Below are positions 38,720 through 47,521 of a stretch of DNA of 64,000 nt, piece after piece; the stretch's first letter is position 1; every line of letters starts with the position of its first letter. Location of the stretch: contig CANEVH010000005.1 of the NCBI GenBank assembly GCA_947442105.1, forward strand, positions 1 to 64,000. The letters run 5' to 3'. The notes below the pieces were generated by a model, which did no database searches, was not told the DNA's origin, and saw only the letters and a list, made by a program, of their open reading frames with translations. The position numbers and the translations under genes are program-made. The stretch is from Comamonadaceae bacterium. GTDB taxonomy: Bacteria > Pseudomonadota > Gammaproteobacteria > Burkholderiales > Burkholderiaceae_C.

Positions 38720-38959
38720 ATGTCGTCCATCACTGTCCGTAACTTACCCGAGGAGACGCACCGTGCTTTGCGGGTGCGCGCCGCGTTGGCCGGTCGAAGC
38801 ACTGAGGCTGAAGTCCGGGCCATTCTTGAGAACGTTGCACGACCGCAGGGGCGCGTCATGCTAGGGTCCTTGCTGGCTGAAATCGGCCAGCAAGCAGGGG
38901 GTTTCGATCTTGAGATTGAGCGCGACAAGTCGCCTGCAGAACCGATAAGTTTCGAATGA
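38720..38959 (+). CDS. FitA-like ribbon-helix-helix antitoxin
   Basis: 79 aa from ATG 38720 with a GAGGAG-like ribosome site. N-terminal S-S-I-T-V-R-N-L-P-E-E-T-H-R-A-L-R-V-R-A is the FitA/Arc ribbon and helix; A-L-A-G-R-S-T-E-A-E-V-R-A-I-L follows. The tail (about 46-79) should thread into the toxin. It represses its own promoter through the dyad at 38663-38690 by family analogy. Its stop overlaps the toxin ATG (ATGA). Confidence 0.88.
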   Translation: MSSITVRNLPEETHRALRVRAALAGRSTEAEVRAILENVARPQGRVMLGSLLAEIGQQAGGFDLEIERDKSPAEPISFE

Positions 38960-39381
38960 TTCTGCTTGACACCAACGTCATCTCCGAGCCCCTGAAACTC
39001 ACGGGTGATGCGGGCGTATTGAAGTGGATCAATGCGCAAGTTATCGAAACGCTTTACCTGTCAGCGATCAGCTTGGCCGAGTTGCGTTTTGGCATTGCAG
39101 CACTGGCGCCCGGCAAACGCAGAGACACGCTGCGCACCAGTCTGGAGCAACGCGTCGTGCCTTTGTTCTCTGGCCGCATCCTGCCCTTTGATGCAGCGGC
39201 GTCCGAAGCCTACGCAGTGATTCGAGCCCTTGCCCGTAGCCAAGGAAAAGCGATTGCGCCCGCAGGCGGCTACATCGCCGCAACGGCCACCAGGCACGGT
39301 TTGACGGTGGCGACACGAGACACCAGCCCTTTTGAAGCGGCAGGCCTGACGGTGATCAACCCCTGGAATACGCCACTCTGA
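38956..39381 (+). CDS. FitB/VapC-type PIN toxin, one catalytic Asp missing
   Basis: 141 aa. PIN-domain RNase: M-I-L-L-D5-T-N-V-I-S, A-E42-L-R-F-G, R-D122-T-S-P-F and the end N-P-W, matching FitB residue for residue (D5, E42, D104, D122). At position 104 this protein has Gly (A-P-A-G104-G-Y-I-A-A) where the family has Asp before the Y/Q-I-A-A. One Asp-to-Gly change (GAC to GGC) would explain it. Metal binding should be weakened, so the toxin may be inactive while the pair is kept for regulation or decaying. Confidence 0.88.
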   Translation: MILLDTNVISEPLKLTGDAGVLKWINAQVIETLYLSAISLAELRFGIAALAPGKRRDTLRTSLEQRVVPLFSGRILPFDAAASEAYAVIRALARSQGKAIAPAGGYIAATATRHGLTVATRDTSPFEAAGLTVINPWNTPL

Positions 39382-39447
39382 CGGGTTGGAAACATTCCGC
39401 CGGTTTGGGCGCCCAGCCTCGGGTGGCAGCCGTCTATCAACCCGGCG

Positions 39448-40566
39448 CTAAAGCGGCAGCACCTGCGCCATATCCGGCGCGTCCAACCAAGCAGTAAATT
39501 CATCGGCCATTTGCCGCGCGGCGCTGGTGGCCGTGGTCCAGGCTTTGACGCGGCTGGGCAGGTCGTTGCCGTAGCGCGAAAAATCGGTGCGGTCGGGCAG
39601 CTTGGCGTTGGGCAGGCTTTGCACCCAGTCTGCGCGCGGCGCCAGCAGAACCATCGAGTCCAGCGCGGACGTGGCCCGGTGGCGCGACTTGAGCGCCTTG
39701 TCTAACCAACCTGGCACCACGGCTTGCTGAAAGTGCGGGTACAGCACGATGCCCGCGCCCGCCGCCCCGCTTTCCCCCACCTCCTGCGCTGCGAGCGGCA
39801 ACCCGGCATAGCGCAAGTGCAAGTGGTAGTCTGTAATGCCGCCGTCCCAATACGCCCCCGGCGGCGCACCGGCAATGTCATGCACCGCCTGCAACACAAA
39901 CGGGATGGAGCAACTGGCTTGCAGCGCGGCCATGAAGTTGCCCTCGTTCAAGGCGCATTGCAGGGTGGCAAAGTCGTCGGTGACAAAAGGCAGCGCGGCG
40001 CCCTGGGCCGAGAACACCACGCGCTCCAGCCACCCACCAAGCGCCCGGCGCTGCACCGCGTTGCTGACAAAGGCGGCGGCGTAGCCCAAGGGCGTCCACA
40101 GTGGATGCTCGCGCTGCAAAAAGCGCCGCCCGTGCGAGGCCATGATGTGCAACTGATACCGCGGGTGCCCCAGCACCTCGCCAATGCGCCCGCCGTAAAA
40201 CTGTTCAAGGCTGTGGCCAAACTGCGCGCTCACTTGCTGCGCTGGCACCCGTTTTTGGCCTTCGGGCAGCTCGTAGTGCTGATGGATGTAGTCGCGCTCC
40301 AGGCGCTCAAACGCTGCCACCGTGTGGTCCAGGCAGGCGGTGGCCATGCGCCAGGCGCCAATGGAGGCGCCCACCAGCGCCACCGGCTGGCTGCTTTGCG
40401 GCAGCCAGTGGCCGAAGATAAAGCGGTCCAGCGGCCCCAATATCAGGCCTTTGGGCCCGCCCGCCGCCGCCGGAACCACGCCCACATGCGCGGGCAGCAA
40501 GCCGTGTGCCGCCAGGTGCGCCCGCGCGCGGGGTCCGGCATAAATTTGCAGTGCGCGCATACCCAT
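39448..40566 (-). CDS. Patatin-like phospholipase-family protein
   Basis: 372 aa (the second Met, at 40560, is an equally good start). The patatin catalytic dyad is visible: oxyanion A-A-G-G-P-K-G near residue 36, nucleophile G-A-S-I-G-A-W and the Asp in Y-W-D-G-G-I-T-D-Y-H. These enzymes hydrolyse acyl lipids. No signal peptide; probably cytosolic or peripheral. It is about 9 nt downstream of tex on the same strand. Confidence 0.82.
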   Translation of the reverse strand: MGMRALQIYAGPRARAHLAAHGLLPAHVGVVPAAAGGPKGLILGPLDRFIFGHWLPQSSQPVALVGASIGAWRMATACLDHTVAAFERLERDYIHQHYELPEGQKRVPAQQVSAQFGHSLEQFYGGRIGEVLGHPRYQLHIMASHGRRFLQREHPLWTPLGYAAAFVSNAVQRRALGGWLERVVFSAQGAALPFVTDDFATLQCALNEGNFMAALQASCSIPFVLQAVHDIAGAPPGAYWDGGITDYHLHLRYAGLPLAAQEVGESGAAGAGIVLYPHFQQAVVPGWLDKALKSRHRATSALDSMVLLAPRADWVQSLPNAKLPDRTDFSRYGNDLPSRVKAWTTATSAARQMADEFTAWLDAPDMAQVLPL

Positions 40567-40575
40567 GGCCAGCCC

Positions 40576-42981
40576 TTATTTGCGCAAACCCTGCAATTTG
40601 GAAAACGCCGATGCCATGGCGCTGGGGCCTTGGGGTTCGGGCGCGCGTTGCGGCGGGCGCTGGCCGCGGTTGGCGCCTTCAAAGCGGTTGTCGCGCGGGG
40701 CGCCCCGCTCGCCAGTATTGCGCGGTGCCTCGCCCAGCTTCATGGTCAGCGCAATGCGCTTGCGTGCCACGTCCACTTCCACCACCTGCACTTTGACGAT
40801 GTCGCCGGTCTTGACCACCTCGCGTGCGTCGCTCACAAACTTATGGGCTAGCTGGCTCACGTGCACCAGGCCGTCTTGGTGCACGCCCAGGTCCACAAAG
40901 GCGCCAAAGGCGGCCACGTTGCTTACCGTGCCCTCCAAAATCATGCCTTCCACCAGGTCTTTGATGTCGTTCACGCCGTCTTGCAAGCGCGCCACCTTGA
41001 AGTCCGGGCGCGGGTCGCGGCCGGGCTTTTCCAGCTCGCTCAAAATGTCTTGTACCGTGATGACGCCAAACTTTTCGTTGGCAAACAGCTCGGGGCGCAG
41101 GGTTTTGAGCATGTCGGCGCGGCCCATCAGCGCGGCAATTGGCGTGGCCGCTTTGGCGATGATTTTTTCCACCACCGGATAGGTTTCGGGGTGCACGCCG
41201 GTCATGTCCAGCGGGTTGTCGCCGCCGCGAATGCGCAAAAAGCCCGCGCTTTGCTCAAAAGTCTTGGCGCCCAGCCCCGCCACTTGCAGCAGCTGCTGGC
41301 GGTTGGCAAAGGCGCCGTTGGCCTCGCGCCAGCGCACCACGGCCTTGGCCACCGTGCCCGAGAGGCCCGACACGCGCGATAGCAGCGGCACGCTGGCGGT
41401 GTTCAGGTCCACGCCCACGGCGTTCACGCAGTCTTCCACCACCGTGGCCAGGGTTTTGGCCAGCTCGCTTTGGTTCACATCGTGCTGGTACTGGCCTACG
41501 CCGATGGACTTGGGGTCAATCTTCACCAGCTCGGCCAGCGGGTCTTGCAGGCGCCGGGCAATGCTGGCGGCGCCGCGCAGGCTCACGTCCACGTCGGGCA
41601 TTTCTTGGCTGGCGTATTCGCTGGCGCTGTACACCGAGGCCCCGGCCTCGCTCACCACCACTTTGTTGATTGCGCCGCCGCCACCCTTGGCCAGCAGCTT
41701 GATGAGGTCAGCAGCCAGCTTGTCGGTCTCGCGGCTGGCGGTGCCGTTGCCGATGGCAATCAGGTTCACGCCGTGGCGCTGGCACAGGGTGCCCAGGGTG
41801 TGGAGTGAGCCGTCCCAGTCCTTGCGCGGCTCGTGCGGGAAGACGGTGGCCGTGTCCACAAGCTTGCCGGTGGCGTCCACCACCGCCACTTTTACGCCGG
41901 TGCGAATGCCCGGGTCCAGGCCCATCACCACGCGCGGCCCGGCGGGTGCGGCCAGCAGCAGGTCGCGCACATTGTCGGCAAACACCTTGATGGCCACGCC
42001 CTCGGCGTCCTCGCGCAAGCGGGCAAACAGGTCGCGCTCGGTGGACAGGCTGAGCTTGACGCGCCAGGTCCAGGCCACGCATTTGCGAATCAAGTCGTCC
42101 GCCGCGCGGCCCTGGTGGCTCCAGCCCAGGCGCAGTGCAATGCGCGCCTCGGCCAAGGACACCACCGGGCCTTTGGGTTTCGCCGCACCGGCATCCGGCG
42201 CGGCCAGCGCAAAAGCGGCATCGGGCAACACCAGCTTGGCGTCCAAAATGTCCAGCGCCCGCCCGCGAAACACCGCCAGCGCCCGGTGCGAAGGCACGCG
42301 GCCAATCGGCTCGTCATAGGCAAAGTAATCGCGAAACTTGGCCACCTCGGGCTGGTTTTCGTCTTTGCCCTCAATCCGCTTGCTTTGCAGCAGGCCCTGG
42401 TCCCACAGCCAGGCGCGCAGGTCTTGCACTACGGCAGGCGCCTCGGCCCAGCGCTCACTTAGCAAATCACGCACGCCGTCCAGCACCAAAGCCACGGTGG
42501 AGAAATCGGGTTGTTTGTCCTCGCCTTCAACCACCGGGCGCATGGGCACCACATAGGCCAGCGCCTCGTCCGCGGGCACCAGATTGGGGTTGGCAAACAA
42601 GGCGTCGGCCAGCGGCTCCAGCCCGGCTTCGCGCGCCAACTGGCCCTTGGTGCGGCGCTTGAGCTTGAAGGGCAGGTAAATGTCTTCCAGCTCCTGCTTG
42701 GTGGCGGCGGCCTCAATGGCGGCCATCAGGGCGGGCGTGAGCTTGCCCTGTTCGTCAATCGCCTTGGCCACCACCAGGCGCCGGTCGCGCAGCTCGCGCA
42801 AATAGGACAAACGCGCCTCCAGCTCGCGCAACTGAATGTCGTCCAGCCCGTCGGTCACCTCTTTGCGGTAGCGGGCGATAAAGGGCACGGTGGCACCCCC
42901 GTCGAGCAAGGCCACGGCGGCCTCGACTTGCTTGGGACGAACTCGGATTTCTTGCGCGATTTGCGCGATGATTTTTTGCAT
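40576..42981 (-). CDS. tex: Tex-family RNA-binding protein
   Basis: 801 aa. Tex binds nucleic acid and affects transcription and toxin expression in several species. Order: N-terminal helical Tex domain (I-A-R-Y-R-K-E-V-T-D-G-L-D), YqgF/RNase H-like domain (V-V-M-G-L-D-P-G-I-R-T-G-V-K-V), helix-hairpin-helix region (L-L-S-R-V-S-G-L-S-G-T-V-A-K), and an S1 domain at about 665-735 (G-T-V-S-N-V-A-A-F-G-A-F-V-D-L-G-V-H-Q-D-G-L-V-H). The C-terminus is Arg/Gly/Pro-rich, perhaps an added RNA-binding tail. Confidence 0.95.
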   Translation of the reverse strand: MQKIIAQIAQEIRVRPKQVEAAVALLDGGATVPFIARYRKEVTDGLDDIQLRELEARLSYLRELRDRRLVVAKAIDEQGKLTPALMAAIEAAATKQELEDIYLPFKLKRRTKGQLAREAGLEPLADALFANPNLVPADEALAYVVPMRPVVEGEDKQPDFSTVALVLDGVRDLLSERWAEAPAVVQDLRAWLWDQGLLQSKRIEGKDENQPEVAKFRDYFAYDEPIGRVPSHRALAVFRGRALDILDAKLVLPDAAFALAAPDAGAAKPKGPVVSLAEARIALRLGWSHQGRAADDLIRKCVAWTWRVKLSLSTERDLFARLREDAEGVAIKVFADNVRDLLLAAPAGPRVVMGLDPGIRTGVKVAVVDATGKLVDTATVFPHEPRKDWDGSLHTLGTLCQRHGVNLIAIGNGTASRETDKLAADLIKLLAKGGGGAINKVVVSEAGASVYSASEYASQEMPDVDVSLRGAASIARRLQDPLAELVKIDPKSIGVGQYQHDVNQSELAKTLATVVEDCVNAVGVDLNTASVPLLSRVSGLSGTVAKAVVRWREANGAFANRQQLLQVAGLGAKTFEQSAGFLRIRGGDNPLDMTGVHPETYPVVEKIIAKAATPIAALMGRADMLKTLRPELFANEKFGVITVQDILSELEKPGRDPRPDFKVARLQDGVNDIKDLVEGMILEGTVSNVAAFGAFVDLGVHQDGLVHVSQLAHKFVSDAREVVKTGDIVKVQVVEVDVARKRIALTMKLGEAPRNTGERGAPRDNRFEGANRGQRPPQRAPEPQGPSAMASAFSKLQGLRK

Positions 42982-43325
42982 GACAAGCTAGCGGGAGCCA
43001 GCGCCGGGGGCTGGGCTTGGGGGGCGGGGTACGGGAGGGGGAACGGGGCTTGGGGACCAGATGGATGGGCTTGAGCAAGGGAGTAAATTTTACTTTGTTG
43101 CCCGTGACCGGCCTAAGCTACCTCAAACCACGGACAGCTCTGGACGACACACCACACTCTAAACGGGCGTTCCCCAGCTACTCCAACAATCACTCGCCAA
43201 TTCAAAGGATGATTCCCGTAACATGCGCGTTCTTCTTGATTGCGCGAAGCCAAGCGCTTCTGGCGGTCAATCACATACCTCGCTGGTAAGATACAACTAC
43301 TGATTAAACATCCAGTGAGGCTTTC
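42982..43325. other. Intergenic gap before the restriction-modification island
   Basis: 344 bp. The left third is a G-run-rich tract beside tex; composition then falls toward AT before 43326. It should hold the divergent tex and methyltransferase promoters, but no confident hexamers or C-box-like repeat is seen. No tRNA or att-like repeat is visible at this edge. Confidence 0.4.
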
Positions 43326-45218
43326 TTGGCTCAATACCAACTTTACGAACAGATCTCCCCCTCTCGCCCAATCTTGAAATGGGCGGGTGGCAAGACTCAG
43401 CTATTGCGCGAACTAACTGCGCTTCTCCCCGAGAAATTTGCCTCTTATCACGAGCCTTTTTTTGGTGGTGGTGCGCTGTTCTTTCACTTGCAACCACGAA
43501 GTGCATTTTTATCCGACGCAAATCCGGAGCTCGCCAATCTTTACACCCAGGTGGGAATGAATGTCGAAGCGGTAATCGAAGAGCTGCGTAAGCACGAAAA
43601 CAACGCAGATGCATTTTACGGATGTCGTGGGCTTCAATGGAGAGAACTAAAACCATCCACTGCTGCGGCTCGCACAATTTACTTGAACAAGACGTGCTTT
43701 AACGGCCTTTATCGCGTGAATCGTAAGGGACAATTCAACACTCCATTTGGACGTTACAAAAACCCGAATATTTGCGACCTTGAAACGCTCCGAGCCGCTG
43801 CACTTATTTTGAGTCGGGCGACGTTCGCTTGCGGTGACTACAAGCACGAGCTACTGCGAAACGCGAAAGAGGGTGACCTAGTGTTCCTCGATCCGCCCTA
43901 TTTACCAATCAGTCCTTATGCTGACTTCAAGAGATACACTGCTGAACAGTTCTATGAGGATGACCATCGTGAACTTAGCGAAGAAGTTCGTCGCTTAAGT
44001 GATTTGGGGTGTCACGTCATTTTGACAAATAGCAATCACCCGCTGGTACACGAACTTTATGGTCGGTATGAAATCAAAATAATTTCAACTCGAAGGTTCA
44101 TTAATTCTGCCGGTGGCGGACGAACTGGTGAAGATGTTGTGGTCAACATTAAACCAAAGCGTCGAATAGCTTTGCGCTCCGTTCCGAGTGGATTGTCGAT
44201 CCAAACTGGGAATTACCCATCCACCCGCTATATGGGGGCCAAGTCAAAGTTGCTGCCGCAGATTTGGGATATTGCATCTCATTTTAAATTTCAGACGGCA
44301 ATAGACTTATTCTCCGGTTCTGGCATCGTGGGCTATATGCTCAAGGCTCAGGGGAAGACAGTCATTTCAAACGACTACATGGCGATGGCTAATGTTTACG
44401 CCAAGGCAAGCATCGAAAACAGCACTGTTACTCTCACTCGCGCAAAGGTGGAACAGTTACTACTGCCATCACCGGACAATGATTATTTTGTTTCGAAGAC
44501 GTTTGCAGGTCTTTATTTCACGGATGAAGAAAATCGTTTAATTGATAATTTGCGTGCAAATATTAAGACCTTAAAGAATCCTTATGAGCGTGCCATTGCG
44601 ATGGCAGCGCTTATTCGAACCTGCATCAAGAAAAGGCCTCGTGGAATTTTTACTTACGTCGGGCACAGATACGACGATGGACGCAAGGATCTGCGGACCA
44701 CTTTCGAGCAGCATTACATGGATGCGGTTGACGTGGTCAATGGCTCTGTGTTTAGTAATGGCCATGAGAACAAAGCGCGACATGGGGACGCAGCAACGAT
44801 CAAAAGTCACGCCGATCTGGTCTATATGGATCCCCCTTATTATTCGTCACTTTCAGACAACGAATATGTCCGCCGTTATCACTTCGTTGAAGGTTTGGCG
44901 CGGGATTGGGAAGGCGTTGAAATCCAAGAAAACACCCTGACTAAAAAATTTAAGAGTTATCCGACGCCATTCAGCTCAAGGCAGGGCGCGGTAGACGCCT
45001 TCGACATGCTCTTCAAGAAGTTCCGCGACTCAGTTTTAATGGTGTCTTACTCTTCAAATTCGCAACCGACGCTCGACGAAATGATTAGTTTAATTTCTGC
45101 GAATAAAAATCATGTGGATGTAGTAGCAATTGACCATCGCTATTCATTTGGGAATCAAGCCCATAAAGTTAATGACAACAACAATGGGGTCAAAGAGTAT
45201 ATTTTCGTAGGATATTGA
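43326..45218 (+). CDS. Two-domain DNA adenine methyltransferase (fused Dam-type pair)
   Basis: 630 aa, TTG start with GTGAGG about 7 nt upstream. Two complete SAM-dependent N6-adenine methyltransferase domains: first, about 14-280, L-K-W-A-G-G-K (17-23), F-F-G-G-G-A (45-50) and D-P-P-Y (189-192); second, about 298-630, Y-M-G-A-K-S-K-L-L (302-310), D-L-F-S-G-S-G-I-V-G (327-336) and D-P-P-Y (502-505). Fused pairs protect the two strands of an asymmetric site, as M.FokI does for GGATG/CATCC; which site this one reads is unknown. The gene is clearly AT-richer than its neighbours, suggesting transfer. The nuclease gene is coupled by TGATG. Confidence 0.9.
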   Translation: MAQYQLYEQISPSRPILKWAGGKTQLLRELTALLPEKFASYHEPFFGGGALFFHLQPRSAFLSDANPELANLYTQVGMNVEAVIEELRKHENNADAFYGCRGLQWRELKPSTAAARTIYLNKTCFNGLYRVNRKGQFNTPFGRYKNPNICDLETLRAAALILSRATFACGDYKHELLRNAKEGDLVFLDPPYLPISPYADFKRYTAEQFYEDDHRELSEEVRRLSDLGCHVILTNSNHPLVHELYGRYEIKIISTRRFINSAGGGRTGEDVVVNIKPKRRIALRSVPSGLSIQTGNYPSTRYMGAKSKLLPQIWDIASHFKFQTAIDLFSGSGIVGYMLKAQGKTVISNDYMAMANVYAKASIENSTVTLTRAKVEQLLLPSPDNDYFVSKTFAGLYFTDEENRLIDNLRANIKTLKNPYERAIAMAALIRTCIKKRPRGIFTYVGHRYDDGRKDLRTTFEQHYMDAVDVVNGSVFSNGHENKARHGDAATIKSHADLVYMDPPYYSSLSDNEYVRRYHFVEGLARDWEGVEIQENTLTKKFKSYPTPFSSRQGAVDAFDMLFKKFRDSVLMVSYSSNSQPTLDEMISLISANKNHVDVVAIDHRYSFGNQAHKVNDNNNGVKEYIFVGY

Positions 45219-46237
45219 TGATGGTTACTACCGCCGAGTTTCCACAGGCCGACCGCCTTACCCAAGTGGGGCTGGTTGCAGAAGCAATCGCCAAGGGGAA
45301 TCACACTGACGACGCGATTGAAAGATACATTGGCTTGGATTCCGGTGGTCGACAAGGCCGTTATTACCGGCAAGCAGCAGTTGTTTTGGGACTCATTACC
45401 AACCATGAAAATAATTCGGTGCTGACTGCAGCGGGGCAGGAATATGCAGCAATTGCGACCGAACCCGCGCGATTAGACTTTCTTGCGCAACGACTGGTTG
45501 ACACTCCCGTGTTTCATCGCGCACTGCAATACATTCTAAAAAATAGTCCGAATCAGACTCAACTGAAGGCTTGGTTTAGAAGCATTTATCATGGTTCTGT
45601 CAGCACGGCCGACCGGCGCTTCAGCACTTTTACGAACTACCTGCGAGACGCCAGCCTAGTGGAAGTTGCAACAGGTGCTTATGTTCTATCTAAATATTCG
45701 GGCAGCGTACTAAAGACATCTGTCGGCGACACACAAGCTAGCCAGGGCACACCACTCTCACAGGCTACTCCTTCATGGGCGCCATCAGGAAAAACTCGTG
45801 GTGGGATTATTCAGGTGGACGTGGATTTGCAAAAACTTGAACGAGCCAATGCCATCCATTGGAAACTGGTTGATGGGAAGTCTATGTTCGTATCGACACT
45901 TGGCTCCATACCGCACGATAACGTGCACATCGACCTCTTCGCAGAAAAGGGCAAAGACCTGATCATTTACGAAATGAAATCAGTGAATGACGGATCAACC
46001 AACCTCCTATCACAAATTCGGAAGGCAGTCTCTCAACTTTATGAATATCGTTTCATCTATGCAAAGCCTGAGGCGAAGCTGTGCATCGTCACTAACCAAG
46101 GGATTTCAAAGGCAAATAAATGGTTATTGGATTATCTTGAAACGGATAGAGCCATTGCATACGAATGGACGGATGACTTCAAACATTTCCAGAGTCAATC
46201 GCGGTCAAAAGCAATCACTGGGAACTTTGCGGCCTAG
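45218..46237 (+). CDS. Putative type II restriction endonuclease (PD-(D/E)XK)
   Basis: 339 aa from ATG 45218; ATG 45221 is equally possible, and AGGA lies 8-11 nt ahead. Residues about 10-160 look like two tandem winged-helix units (R-Y-I-G-L-D...G-R-Q-G-R-Y-Y-R-Q-A-A-V-V-L-G, and a second from about 85), fit for DNA recognition. About 200-310 is a nuclease-like fold: I-D239-L then I-I-Y-E252-M-K254, the PD-(D/E)XK pattern, and Q266...Q273-L-Y-E-Y-R. With a double methyltransferase immediately upstream it is most likely the cognate nuclease, perhaps type IIS-like. I do not recognise a named relative. Confidence 0.75.
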   Translation: MMVTTAEFPQADRLTQVGLVAEAIAKGNHTDDAIERYIGLDSGGRQGRYYRQAAVVLGLITNHENNSVLTAAGQEYAAIATEPARLDFLAQRLVDTPVFHRALQYILKNSPNQTQLKAWFRSIYHGSVSTADRRFSTFTNYLRDASLVEVATGAYVLSKYSGSVLKTSVGDTQASQGTPLSQATPSWAPSGKTRGGIIQVDVDLQKLERANAIHWKLVDGKSMFVSTLGSIPHDNVHIDLFAEKGKDLIIYEMKSVNDGSTNLLSQIRKAVSQLYEYRFIYAKPEAKLCIVTNQGISKANKWLLDYLETDRAIAYEWTDDFKHFQSQSRSKAITGNFAA

Positions 46238-46663
46238 CAAGGCTTGATTACCGTGCGGCGGCGCAATATGTCGAGCAAGCGCAGCCGTTTTTGTGAACTT
46301 GACCGCCGACACCCAGGCGAACCTGCGCCAAGCTGCGCAATCACCAGAAAAAGCCGCCCGGCTTAGTATTCGAACGCCTGGGCTAATCCCACCAAGCGGC
46401 AACCTACAAGCCTGGGTTTCGCTTCGAAGTAGCGGATGTACTGCCAGAAGTCGGTCTGGGCTCTAACAAAACGGAGGTCAAAAAAATGCGCGCCCTGCAC
46501 ATGTGCAATCAAAGCCATGTAGCGCCAGAAACCGTTCGCCCGGCTATGCCCTGACCTGCCGTCACCCACTTTACACAGCAAGGGTAAGCGCGCTTGTCAA
46601 TTTGGCCGGAACACGGCATGGTAGGTGCCAATATTTCCACTCCATCCCAACCCCGCTTTTCGT
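46238..46663. other. Non-coding stretch after the nuclease gene
   Basis: About 425 bp of GC-rich DNA. Minus-strand frames (46205-46402, 46363-46581) have no recognised family. On the plus strand a tiny frame ATG 46486 to TGA 46554 (22 aa) follows a perfect GGAGGT ribosome site 7 nt upstream. It may be a remnant of the insertion that brought the restriction-modification genes; no inverted repeats or target duplication stand out. Confidence 0.4.
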
Positions 46664-47455
46664 ATGAACACCATCCTGCTTGAACAAGTCGGCGCCATCG
46701 CCACCCTCACCCTGAACCGGCCTGCTGCCTTGAACGCCTTGTCACCCGACATGAACCGCGAGCTGTCCGAAGCCACTGCGCAGCTGGAGCTGGACAACAG
46801 CGTGCGCTGCGTGGTGCTGCAAGGCGCAGGCGAGCACTTTATGGCGGGGGGCGATGTCAAAGGCTTTAACGCCGGGCCGAGCGATGCGGCCTCGCGCAAG
46901 ATGGGGTTTGAGCGTGGCATTGCAGAGACGCACAGCATCATCACCCGGCTTAAACGCATGCCCAAGCCGGTGGTGGCCAGCGTGCAGGGGGCGGTGGCGG
47001 GCTTTGGCGTGTCGCTGATGAGCGCCTGCGACCTGGTGGTGGCTGCTGACAGCAGCTATTTCACCCTGGCCTATTGCCATATTGGCACCACGCCCGACGG
47101 CGGCGCCACCTTTGCCCTGCCCCGCACGGTGGGGGTGAAGTGGGCCATGGAGATTGCGCTGCTGGGCGACCGCTTTGACGCCGCGCGTGCGCTGCAATGG
47201 GGCTTGGTGAACCGCGTGGTGCCAGTGGCCCAATTGCACGAGGCCACTGCCACGCTGGCCATGCGCCTGGCTAAGGGGCCGACCGCCGTGTATGGCCGCA
47301 CCAAAAAGCTGATCAATGAGTCGCTGGCCCACACGCTGGCAGACCAACTGCAGGCCGAGCAAGACAGCTTTGTCGCTAGCGCCCTGGGCGCCGACTTTGC
47401 CGAGGGCGTGAGCGCCTTTGTTGAAAAACGCAAACCCCAGTTCGTGGGCCACTAA
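46664..47455 (+). CDS. Enoyl-CoA hydratase/isomerase-family protein
   Basis: 263 aa from ATG 46664. Crotonase fold: oxyanion-hole motifs H-F-M-A-G-G-D-V-K-G-F and G-A-V-A-G-F-G-V-S-L, and P-D-G-G-A-T in place of the usual catalytic Glu pair (the second Glu is not evident), so the reaction may be isomerisation or another crotonase chemistry. Downstream is a nitronate monooxygenase-like gene 66 nt away. Confidence 0.88.
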   Translation: MNTILLEQVGAIATLTLNRPAALNALSPDMNRELSEATAQLELDNSVRCVVLQGAGEHFMAGGDVKGFNAGPSDAASRKMGFERGIAETHSIITRLKRMPKPVVASVQGAVAGFGVSLMSACDLVVAADSSYFTLAYCHIGTTPDGGATFALPRTVGVKWAMEIALLGDRFDAARALQWGLVNRVVPVAQLHEATATLAMRLAKGPTAVYGRTKKLINESLAHTLADQLQAEQDSFVASALGADFAEGVSAFVEKRKPQFVGH

Positions 47456-47521
47456 GGCCTGCCCACCCACGCAACCACCCACACGGCACCCACATAAACC
47501 ACATCACCCAGAGAACCCGCT

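Noticed and set aside
43326-46237. A larger defence island around the restriction-modification pair
   Set aside because: The flanks are tex and an enoyl-CoA hydratase; no other defence gene, integrase or tRNA is in reach.
46205-46581. Two minus-strand frames (65 and 72 aa) as a transposase remnant
   Set aside because: Neither translation shows a DDE, HTH or other transposase feature and no terminal repeats flank them.
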